Assembly: GCA_002385675.1 (NCBI GenBank)
Contig: DGDY01000140.1
Location: 1 to 5,298, forward strand
Reading direction: 5' to 3'
Source of the DNA: Anaerolineales bacterium UBA3940
GTDB taxonomy: Bacteria; Chloroflexota; Anaerolineae; Aggregatilineales; UBA3940
Length of the DNA stretch: 5,298 nucleotides
How positions within the stretch are numbered: position 1 is the stretch's first letter; each line of letters opens with the position of its first letter. The position numbers and the translations under genes are program-made. Shown here in pieces: positions 1-5,279 of this stretch. The notes beneath the pieces are model-generated. The model was given only the letters and a program-made list of their open reading frames with translations, did no database searches and had not been told where the DNA came from.

Positions 1-21
1 GCTGTAATCGAAGAGGTCCAT
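1..21 (-). CDS. 5' end of an unidentified minus-strand gene (possibly rarA-like AAA ATPase), cut by the contig edge
   Basis: Reading leftward from an ATG at 21-19, the frame is open to the edge and encodes MDLFDYS. From memory, this opening resembles the N-terminus of many bacterial RarA/MgsA replication-associated recombination ATPases (often MDLFD followed by a charged stretch and then ARMRP). Seven residues cannot prove that. A purine-rich GGAAGG lies about 12 nt upstream on the minus strand, rather far for a ribosome binding site. The gene would be divergent from the PIG-L gene, leaving about 170 bp for both promoters. It could equally be an unrelated protein or a chance frame. Confidence 0.3.
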
Positions 22-118
22 GATGTTCTGCGGCCTTCCACTGGCATGATGGATCGTGCGGCGTGCTGATCTTGCCACCTTTGCCCCCACCGCGCCAGAT
101 GAATCACCCCGGCCCGGC

Positions 119-127
119 TGCTACAAT
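119..127 (+). promoter_or_regulatory. Candidate extended -10 promoter for the PIG-L gene
   Basis: TGC-TACAAT (119-127) is an extended -10 element: the TGn motif directly precedes a hexamer one base away from TATAAT. No good -35 hexamer sits 16-18 bp upstream, which is tolerable for extended -10 promoters. Transcription would start near 134, giving a leader of about 58 nt before the ATG at 192. The rest of 22-191 shows no other convincing element. Confidence 0.4.
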
Positions 128-191
128 CAGGGCAGTTTGCAGACAACACGTGCCCTCTATCTGAGCCACAGGGCCGAGGAGTGAGATCGAG

Positions 192-959
192 ATGCAGCTA
201 AAGCTTGAAGAGCGCACCCCGCAGCGGGTGCTGGTCGTTGCCGCCCACCCCGACGATATCGAGTTTGGCGTGGCAGGCAGTGTCGCCAAGTGGATCGCAG
301 CAGGCGCGGAAGTCACCTACCTGATCGTGACCGACGGCTCCGCCGGGAGCAACGACCCCGGCGTGGACCCCGACGAACTGGCCGCGCGTCGCCGCGCCGA
401 GCAGCAGGCCGCCGCCGAGGTGCTCGGCGTGAAGGACGTGCGCTTCCTGGGCTTCCGTGACGGCACGCTTGAACCCACGCTGGAGGTCCGCAAGGCGATC
501 ACGCGCGTCATCCGCGAGGTGCGCCCCGACCGCGTCGTCACGCAGGACCCCACCACCATTTTCGTCGAGGGGATATACGTCAACCACCCCGACCACCGCG
601 CGGCGGGCGAGGCGACGGTCTACGCGACCTTCCCCAGCGCGGGCACGCGGCCCATCTTCCCCGAGCTTCTCGATGAGGGCTACGAGCCGCACTCCGTCAA
701 AGAGCTGTACCTCATGCTGACGCTTGAGCCGACGCACGCGGTGGACATCACCGACGTGATGGACCGCAAGCTGGAGGCGCTGTTCAAGCACGAGTCGCAG
801 CTTGGGCCGGACATCGAGGAGTGGGTGCGCGAGATGAGCCGCGAGATGGGCAACCTCGCCGGGTGCGAGTATGCCGAGGTCTACCGCGTGATCACGCTCG
901 ACGCCGAGGCGCACGAGGCCATCGAGCAGGCCTACGAGGAGATGTCCGAGGGGGATTAG
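192..959 (+). CDS. PIG-L/LmbE-family zinc-dependent deacetylase
   Basis: The 255-aa product belongs to the PIG-L (LmbE-like) family, cytosolic zinc hydrolases that remove N-acyl groups from N-acetylglucosamine-type substrates, as MshB and BshB do in mycothiol and bacillithiol synthesis. The N-terminal strand VLVVAAHPDD (13-22) carries the family signature: His19 and Asp22 should bind zinc and Asp21 act as the general base. NHPDHR (131-136) supplies the third ligand, probably His135. TDGSAGSND (47-55) and a following Arg/Glu-rich helix are typical of the family. Length is normal. The start is ATG at 192, with GAGGAG at 176-181 upstream and residues 1-12 forming a short lead-in to the first strand. 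The gene is monocistronic and followed by hairpins. The substrate cannot be told from sequence; no thiol-biosynthesis partner is visible. Family assignment is firm, the specific reaction is not. Confidence 0.93.
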   Translation: MQLKLEERTPQRVLVVAAHPDDIEFGVAGSVAKWIAAGAEVTYLIVTDGSAGSNDPGVDPDELAARRRAEQQAAAEVLGVKDVRFLGFRDGTLEPTLEVRKAITRVIREVRPDRVVTQDPTTIFVEGIYVNHPDHRAAGEATVYATFPSAGTRPIFPELLDEGYEPHSVKELYLMLTLEPTHAVDITDVMDRKLEALFKHESQLGPDIEEWVREMSREMGNLAGCEYAEVYRVITLDAEAHEAIEQAYEEMSEGD

Positions 960-975
960 AGGAAGAACCCCCTCC

Positions 976-1001
976 GGACCGGCAGCCTGCGGCTGTGGTC
1001 C
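976..1001 (+). terminator. Hairpin just after the PIG-L gene, possible terminator
   Basis: GGACC (976-980) pairs with GGTCC (997-1001), and CAGCC (983-987) pairs with GGCTG (991-995) around a TGC loop, with a small internal irregularity between the two helices. It begins 16 bp past the stop codon. No T-run follows, so it is not a canonical intrinsic terminator; it may protect the 3' end or act with Rho. Confidence 0.4.
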
Positions 1002-1002
1002 A

Positions 1003-1026
1003 ACCTCCCCCTTGCAAGGAGGAGGT
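1003..1026. repeat. 24-bp near-perfect palindrome in the convergent gap
   Basis: ACCTCCCCCTTG (1003-1014) and CAAGGAGGAGGT (1015-1026) are inverted copies with one mismatched pair and no loop bases between the arms. Such symmetry suits a bidirectional transcription stop or a protein-binding site, or a degenerate dispersed palindromic repeat. No T-tract follows on either strand. Confidence 0.5.
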
Positions 1027-1047
1027 GTAGAGAAATTGCAGATGTAA

Positions 1048-1076
1048 GTAGGGGCGGGTCTGAGACCCGCCCCTAC
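1048..1076. terminator. Perfect 13-bp GC-rich hairpin between convergent genes
   Basis: GTAGGGGCGGGTC (1048-1060) pairs perfectly with GACCCGCCCCTAC (1064-1076) around a TGA loop. It lies 21 bp beyond the kynB stop and 89 bp beyond the PIG-L stop, placed to stop transcription from both sides. Neither side has the T-run of a textbook Rho-independent terminator. From memory, close variants of this hairpin recur between genes in Chloroflexota and some cyanobacteria, so it may be a copy of a dispersed hairpin repeat co-opted as a 3' boundary. Confidence 0.55.
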
Positions 1077-1096
1077 ATTCGCGGCGAAGCGGAGTT

Positions 1097-1729
1097 TTAC
1101 TCCAGCCCCCTCAACACCGCGCGGACCGGGCTGCCGCACACGCCCCCCAGCTTCAGCGGCAGCGCGACAAGCTCGTACAGGCCGTCGGGCACACCCCGCA
1201 GGTTGAGCAACTCCAGATTGGCGATACCATGCGCCTGCAGACGCCGGTGCACGGGCAGGTTCGTGCTGTGGAAGCTGTCCACAGAGGGCATATCGACGCC
1301 GAGCAGCACCGCGCCCCGCTCGGCGAGCCAGTCCACCAGCTCGACCGTCGGGTAGGGGAAGTCCTCAGGCCACTGCGTCTCAGGCAGATCGCTGACCCAG
1401 GTGTGGATCAGCAGGCGTTGCAGCCCACTCAGATCGCGCCCCTCCAGGTCGGCGGGGGTGATGCCGCCGTGCTGCCTCTCGATAGTGACAACATGCGCCG
1501 GACCGATGTACGGCTCAAGCGATAGGTCAGCGGGGTGCGCGCCGCGCGAATCGCAGTGCCAGGGCGCGTCGGCGTGCGTGCCCGTGTGCGGGCTGAGCGT
1601 GATGGTGGTCAGGTTTACGCTGCCGCCATCTTCAATGCTGAGCACCTGCTCAAATGAAAAAGGCTCGTCGCCGGGCCACACGGCCAGTTCCGGCGAGATG
1701 GTGCGGCTGATATCATAGATGTGCGGCAC
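1097..1729 (-). CDS. kynB: Kynurenine formamidase (bacterial KynB type, metal-dependent cyclase family)
   Basis: KynB hydrolyses N-formyl-L-kynurenine to kynurenine and formate, the second step of tryptophan catabolism. The 210-aa length matches bacterial KynB. Visible signatures are DIS near the N-terminus (6-8), VWPGD (17-21), the metal-binding HTGTHADAPWH (48-58), GVDMPSVD (144-151), LPVH ending in His161, and NLELL with Glu173. His48, His52, Asp54, His161 and Glu173 fit the ligands known for the family. The C-terminus YELVALPLKLGG followed by SPVRAVLR is characteristic. The start is GTG at 1729, with GGAGGGAG (1742-1735) five bases upstream; it places DIS and WPGD at the usual distance from the N-terminus. 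Neither tryptophan dioxygenase nor kynureninase is in the window, so another amide or cyclase-family substrate remains possible. Divergent from xylB and convergent with the PIG-L gene. Confidence 0.87.
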   Translation of the reverse strand: MPHIYDISRTISPELAVWPGDEPFSFEQVLSIEDGGSVNLTTITLSPHTGTHADAPWHCDSRGAHPADLSLEPYIGPAHVVTIERQHGGITPADLEGRDLSGLQRLLIHTWVSDLPETQWPEDFPYPTVELVDWLAERGAVLLGVDMPSVDSFHSTNLPVHRRLQAHGIANLELLNLRGVPDGLYELVALPLKLGGVCGSPVRAVLRGLE

Positions 1730-1768
1730 GGCTGCTCCCTCCGCTTTGCCTCTACATGCGATACCGCC

Positions 1769-1777
1769 ATAATAGCA
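1769..1777 (-). promoter_or_regulatory. Candidate extended -10 promoter for kynB
   Basis: On the minus strand, TGC-TATTAT (1777-1769) is an extended -10 with one deviation from TATAAT. Transcription would start near 1762, giving a leader of about 33 nt that contains the strong ribosome binding site. No -35 hexamer at proper spacing is convincing. The element lies just outside repeat copy 1. Confidence 0.4.
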
Positions 1778-1803
1778 GGCAAGGCTGAAACAGCATAGTT
1801 AGC

Positions 1804-1944
1804 GATCCACACATGACACAGATGACACGGATAATTTTGTCCACGAATGGCACGAATGAAATGAAATAAAAATATTAGTGTCATTAGTGTCATTCGTGGA
1901 TCACCTCACCTTTCATCTATGAAATCTGTGCCATCTGTGGACTC
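1804..1944 (+). repeat. Composite nested-palindrome repeat, copy 1 (141 bp)
   Basis: This AT-richer block is built from 9-bp modules. The left half reads GATCCAC, then ACATGACAC and AGATGACAC, then GGAT, followed by GTCCAC-GAATGGCAC-GAATGA. The right half carries the same modules inverted (GTGTCATTCGTGGATC, then ATCTGTGCCATCTGTGGA). Outer arms 1806-1823 and 1924-1941 pair over 18 bp with two mismatches; inner arms 1840-1853 and 1887-1900 pair over 14 bp with one G-T wobble. An AT-rich centre (about 1860-1878) separates the inner arms. A 42-bp stretch (1862-1903) is identical to copy 2. The block fills most of the kynB-xylB divergent gap and ends 20 bp before the xylB start, so it overlaps the place where an xylB promoter should lie. 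No transposase or coding capacity is seen. Confidence 0.9.
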
Positions 1945-1964
1945 TCACCACTCCGGAGCACGAC

Positions 1965-3473
1965 ATGGGCACTCTCCTGGGCATCGACATCGGAACTTCC
2001 AGCGTGAAAGCCGCCGTCGTCGAGGCGGAGTCGGCACGCGTGCTGGCCGCCGCCGGGCGCGAGGTCGCGCTGCACACACCGCGCCCCGGTTGGGCCGAGC
2101 AGCACCCCGGCGACTGGTTCGAGGCGGCAGTGGCGGCAAGCCGCGACGCACTCGCGCGGGCGGGCGTTGACGGCGAGTCCGTGCGCGGTATCGGCTTCTC
2201 CGGGCAGATGCACGGCACGGTCTGCCTCGACGCGGCTGGCGAGCCGGTCCGCCCGGCGATCATCTGGGCAGACACACGCAGCGGGCCGCAGGCGACGGCC
2301 CTGCTCGCCGACCTTGACCCCGCCGATCTGGCCGAGCACGCCCCCGGCCCGCCAGTTGCCGGGTTCATGGGGCCGACGCTGCGCTGGTTGCGCGAGCACG
2401 AGCCGGAGACGACAGCCCGCACCGCAACCGTGCTGCTGCCAAAGGACTACGTGCGGATGCGCTTCACCGGGGAGGCGACGACCGAGGTCAGCGATGCGGC
2501 CTCGACGTGGCTGCTGGACATCGCCCGTGGCGAGTGGTCGGGCTGGCTGGCCGAGCGCTGCACGGTCGAGCCCGGCTGGCTGCCGCCCGTGCTCGGTTCG
2601 GCGGAGGCGGCGGGCGGGCTGCGCGCGGAGGTCGCCGCCGCGCTCGGCGTGCGCCCCGGCATCCCCATCGCGGCGGGCTGCGCGGATCAGCCCGCGCAGG
2701 CGCTGGGGCACGGGCTGCTCGACCCCGGCACGGACTCCGTCACCATCGGCACGGGCGGGCAGGTCTTTCACCCGCTTGCCGCGCCCCACGTAGACCCGGG
2801 CCTGCGGATGCACACCTTCAACCACGCCGTGCCGGGCCGCTGGTATGCGCTCGCTGCGATCCTCTCGGCAGGGCTGTCGCTGCGCTGGCTGCGCGATCTG
2901 CTGGGGATGAAGGGTCTGGCGGACGCCTACGCCCGGCTCTCCGCGCTGGCGGAAGGCGTGCCGCCCGGCGCGGAAGGGCTGATCTTCCTGCCCTACCTCG
3001 CCGGGGAGCGCACGCCGCACATGGACCCCTCGGCGAGCGGCGTGTTCCTCGGGCTGCGGCTGCACCACGGGCCGGCGCATCTCGCCCGCGCGGTGATGGA
3101 AGGCGTGACGATGGCGCTGGCGGAGTGCCTCGCGCTGGCCTCCGGCATGGGCGATGGGGAGGTACGGCAGGTGGTGGCGTCCGGCGGGGCGACGAACTCG
3201 GCGGTGTGGCGGCAGATTCAGGCGAATGTGTACGGCGTGCCGCTTGCCATCTCAGCCGGGGAGGAGCACGCCAGCCTCGGCGCGGCGCTGCTCGGCGGAG
3301 TGGCGGCGGGCGTCTACGAGTCGGTCGAGGCGGCCTGCGCCCGGCTGCCCCGGCCTACCGATCGCGTCGAGCCGGATCCGGCGGCGGTGGCCTTCTACGC
3401 CGCGCACCGCGAGCAGTTCCGCGCACTGTACGGCAAGCTCAGGGAGGATATGCATGAGTTGATCCACAGATGA
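1965..3473 (+). CDS. xylB: Xylulokinase (FGGY carbohydrate kinase)
   Basis: XylB phosphorylates D-xylulose with ATP to xylulose 5-phosphate, feeding pentoses into the pentose phosphate pathway in the cytosol. The 502 residues cover both FGGY domains. Seen in order: phosphate-binding GIDIGTSSVKA (6-16), sugar-binding GFSGQMHG (77-84, with the xylulokinase MHG), IIWADTR (99-105), LPKDYVRMRFTG (158-169), SDAASTWLLD (176-185), the catalytic Asp241 in GCADQPAQALG (238-248), then downstream TIGTGGQVF, FLPYLAGERTPHMDP, ASGGATNSAVWRQIQANVYG and EEHASLGAALLGG. ATG at 1965 is supported by GGAG at 1955-1958. The last four residues, LIHR, and the TGA come largely from repeat copy 2, so the ancestral C-terminus may have been different. 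No xylose isomerase or transporter is nearby. Another FGGY sugar specificity is possible but less likely. Confidence 0.9.
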   Translation: MGTLLGIDIGTSSVKAAVVEAESARVLAAAGREVALHTPRPGWAEQHPGDWFEAAVAASRDALARAGVDGESVRGIGFSGQMHGTVCLDAAGEPVRPAIIWADTRSGPQATALLADLDPADLAEHAPGPPVAGFMGPTLRWLREHEPETTARTATVLLPKDYVRMRFTGEATTEVSDAASTWLLDIARGEWSGWLAERCTVEPGWLPPVLGSAEAAGGLRAEVAAALGVRPGIPIAAGCADQPAQALGHGLLDPGTDSVTIGTGGQVFHPLAAPHVDPGLRMHTFNHAVPGRWYALAAILSAGLSLRWLRDLLGMKGLADAYARLSALAEGVPPGAEGLIFLPYLAGERTPHMDPSASGVFLGLRLHHGPAHLARAVMEGVTMALAECLALASGMGDGEVRQVVASGGATNSAVWRQIQANVYGVPLAISAGEEHASLGAALLGGVAAGVYESVEAACARLPRPTDRVEPDPAAVAFYAAHREQFRALYGKLREDMHELIHR

Positions 3474-3617
3474 CACAGATGACACAGATGACACGGATTT
3501 TATTGTCCACGAATGACACGAATGGCACGAATGAATTGAAATAAAAATATTAGTGTCATTAGTGTCATTCGTGGATCATCTTCTTTCATCTGTGAAATCC
3601 GTGTCATCTGTGGACTC
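3461..3617 (+). repeat. Composite nested-palindrome repeat, copy 2 (157 bp)
   Basis: Same orientation and architecture as copy 1, with one extra 9-bp module in each left-hand array: three outer modules (AGATGACAC) instead of two, and GAATGACAC plus GAATGGCAC where copy 1 has one. The outer arm CACAGATGACACGGAT (3483-3498) pairs perfectly with 3597-3612. The inner arm TCCACGAATGACAC (3506-3519) pairs perfectly with 3562-3575, and pairing continues inward with a few mismatches. The 42 bp at 3537-3578 match copy 1 exactly. The block starts inside the xylB coding region, supplies its stop, fills the whole gap and ends two bases into the menA stop codon. Between convergent genes, such a hairpin could stop transcription from both sides. 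Confidence 0.9.
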
Positions 3618-4509
3618 AAACTAAAATGCCCACCGCGAACAGGATGCTAAAGATCAGCGCGAGGCGGGCCGTGCCGGAGAGGGTCTGGTTGAGCGCCCGC
3701 CCCTGTAGCGTGACGATCTCGCGCACGAGGATCACGGCAAGCGGCAGCGTCAGCCAGGGGATGAGCGCCCATGCACCCAGCCAGCCGCCGAGCCACAGCA
3801 CGAGCGGCGTCAGGTAGGCCAGCGCCAGCAGCACGCCGAACTCGACCTGCGTACCCCGTTCGCCGAGCAGCACGGCCAGCGTGTGCTTGCCCGCGCGGCG
3901 GTCGGTGGCGATATCGCGCAGGTTGTTCACAACGAGGATCGCGGTGATGAGCAACCCCGGCGGGATGGCCGCCAGCACGGCCAGCGTTGTGACCTGCTGT
4001 GCCTGCACGTAGTACGTCCCCACGACCGCCACCAGCCCGAAGAAGATGAACACAAACAGATCGCCCAGCCCGTGCGAGGCCAGCGGGAACGGCCCGGCAC
4101 TGTACGCAAGCGCGGCGAGGATCGACGCGATGCCGATGACGAGCACCGGCCAGCCCGCCGCGATCACCAGGTACACGCCGACAAGCACCGCCAGCCCGAA
4201 TACGACCACCATGCCCAGCCGCACCCGCGCCGGGGCGATCAGCCCGCTCTGCGTGACGCGCGTCGGGCCGGTGCGGTCGGGCTGGTCCACCCCGCGCACG
4301 TAGTCGAAGTAGTCGTTGGCAATATTCACGCCGATCTGCAGGAGCAGCGCGCCGAGCATCGCCGCCAGCGCAGGTAGCGCGCGGAAGGCGTTGTCGTGCA
4401 GCGCCACCGCCGTACCGACCAGCACCGGGGCGACGGCGGCGGGGAGGGTCTTGGGCCGGGCGGCGAGCAGCCACGCCTGCCACCCGGAGATCTGCGGTTG
4501 TGCGGTCAT
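3616..4509 (-). CDS. menA: 1,4-dihydroxy-2-naphthoate polyprenyltransferase
   Basis: MenA is an integral membrane UbiA-family prenyltransferase that attaches the polyprenyl tail to 1,4-dihydroxy-2-naphthoate, giving demethylmenaquinone. The 297-aa product is almost entirely hydrophobic segments, as expected for about eight or nine membrane helices. Residues 16-23 (AARPKTLP) are the usual MenA opening. The first aspartate-rich motif is NDYFD (65-69), followed by DRTGPTRVTQSGLI (78-91). The second is NNLRDIATDRRAGK (195-208); these Asp residues bind Mg-diphosphate. The ATG at 4509 overlaps the menG stop as ATGA, and GAGGAG lies just upstream inside menG, indicating translational coupling. The next step in the pathway is encoded immediately upstream. 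The stop codon abuts repeat copy 2. Length is normal and the call is firm. Confidence 0.94.
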   Translation of the reverse strand: MTAQPQISGWQAWLLAARPKTLPAAVAPVLVGTAVALHDNAFRALPALAAMLGALLLQIGVNIANDYFDYVRGVDQPDRTGPTRVTQSGLIAPARVRLGMVVVFGLAVLVGVYLVIAAGWPVLVIGIASILAALAYSAGPFPLASHGLGDLFVFIFFGLVAVVGTYYVQAQQVTTLAVLAAIPPGLLITAILVVNNLRDIATDRRAGKHTLAVLLGERGTQVEFGVLLALAYLTPLVLWLGGWLGAWALIPWLTLPLAVILVREIVTLQGRALNQTLSGTARLALIFSILFAVGILV

Positions 4510-5222
4510 ACACTCTCCTCTGGTCGTGTGCCGACGTGTACAGCCATTGTACCGAACATGAAGCGGCGATAGCGCACGTCCACCAGCCCCACTTCCCGCA
4601 TGATGGCGGCCAGTTCCTCCGGTGTTTTGAAGGCCTGCGTTGACTCGGGTAGATAGGTGTATGCGGAGGGGTCCCCGGCAACGAGCCGCCCCAGCAGCGG
4701 GATGACCACGCGCAGGTGGAACAAAATGAACGGGCGGAGCAAGTTGCGCGGCGGGGGCGAGGTGTCGAGCGCGATCACCTTGCCGCCGGGCCGCACCACG
4801 CGCATCTGCTCGCGGAACGCGCCCGGCACGTCCGCCACGTTGCGCATCAGGTAGCCGGAGGTCACCGCGTCGAAGCTGGCGCTGCGGAAGGGCAGGGTGA
4901 GGGCGTCGGCGTTGATCCAGCGCACGCGCTCGCCGCCGGGCCTCGCCTGCCCCACGCGCATCATCTCCGTGGCGAAGTCCACGCCGACGACCTCCGCCGC
5001 CGGGCGCTGGCGCAGCGTCTCAAACGCGATGTCGCCTGTGCCTGTCGCCACGTCGAGCAGGCGGCCCTGTGCAGGCAGATCGGCTTGAGCAACGACGTAG
5101 CGCCGCCAGCGCCGGTCCTGCCCGAAGGTCATCAACCGGTTCATCAGGTCATAGCGCCGCGCGATGCGGCCAAACATCCGCCGCACGTAGGCGGCGCGCT
5201 CGCGCCCTTCCAGTGCTGCCAC
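4506..5222 (-). CDS. menG: Demethylmenaquinone methyltransferase (UbiE/MenG family)
   Basis: MenG uses S-adenosylmethionine to methylate demethylmenaquinone, the final step of menaquinone synthesis. The 238-aa class I methyltransferase shows the UbiE signature YDLMNRLMTFGQDRRW (24-39), SAM motif I LLDVATGTGD (55-64), the acidic Asp82 in VVGVD, NADALTLPF (104-112), and RVVRPGGKV (141-149). The position that is usually Glu in the second UbiE signature is replaced by Asp in LDTSPP. The start is GTG at 5222, immediately after the TGA of the upstream gene, with GGAGGAGGG within that gene's last codons as a strong ribosome binding site. An internal ATG at Met16 would delete residues the family normally keeps ahead of YDLMN, so GTG is preferred. 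Placement with menA and the absence of ubiquinone genes favour menaquinone over ubiquinone. Confidence 0.94.
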   Translation of the reverse strand: MAALEGRERAAYVRRMFGRIARRYDLMNRLMTFGQDRRWRRYVVAQADLPAQGRLLDVATGTGDIAFETLRQRPAAEVVGVDFATEMMRVGQARPGGERVRWINADALTLPFRSASFDAVTSGYLMRNVADVPGAFREQMRVVRPGGKVIALDTSPPPRNLLRPFILFHLRVVIPLLGRLVAGDPSAYTYLPESTQAFKTPEELAAIMREVGLVDVRYRRFMFGTMAVHVGTRPEESV

Positions 5223-5279
5223 TCAGCCCTCCTCCACGTACAGGTGCGGGTTGACGCGCCGCTCGGCAAAGTCCAGGAT
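5223..5279 (-). CDS. C-terminal fragment of an unidentified gene upstream of menG
   Basis: Reading leftward from 5279, the frame encodes ILDFAERRVNPHLYVEEG and then TGA (5225-5223), directly adjoining the menG GTG start. The coding-like composition, the zero-base spacing and the placement of the menG ribosome binding site inside its last codons suggest a real gene co-transcribed and translationally coupled with menG and menA. I do not recognise the family from 18 residues. Context makes another quinone-pathway or redox gene plausible, but that is inference. The gene is truncated by the end of the genuine sequence. Confidence 0.55.
   Translation of the reverse strand: MLDFAERRVNPHLYVEEG

Noticed and set aside
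198..1139. 313-aa open frame on the minus strand opposite the PIG-L gene
   Set aside because: Arg/Gly/Ala/Leu-rich, low-complexity translation with no family motif, crossing the convergent hairpins and overlapping kynB. It is a GC-driven shadow of a clearly recognisable gene.
1615..1893. 92-aa minus-strand frame starting within repeat copy 1
   Set aside because: Its first part is repeat sequence and its last part is an out-of-frame reading of kynB; no ribosome binding site or motif supports it.
1917..3080. 387-aa open frame antisense to xylB
   Set aside because: Composition is Arg/Ala/Gly-rich with no recognisable domain, and it begins and ends inside a well-supported xylulokinase. High GC at third positions keeps antisense frames open.
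2507..3457. 316-aa plus-strand frame inside xylB
   Set aside because: Out-of-frame reading of xylB with extreme Arg/Gly/Ala content and no motif.
3252..3494. 80-aa minus-strand frame beginning MSSVSSVSSVD
   Set aside because: The serine-valine repeat is simply the 9-bp modules of repeat copy 2 translated, and the rest is antisense xylB.
3461..3617. CRISPR-like array or iteron-type replication origin
   Set aside because: Units are 9 bp and directly abutting, without spacers. They are inverted in the second half, occur at two separate gaps, and lack nearby cas or rep genes. The DnaA-box-like TGATCCACA at the left edge is a one-mismatch chance match shared with the repeat boundary.
3647..4681. 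344-aa minus-strand frame overlapping menA and menG
   Set aside because: Frame-shifted reading of two recognised genes; no membrane or catalytic pattern of its own.
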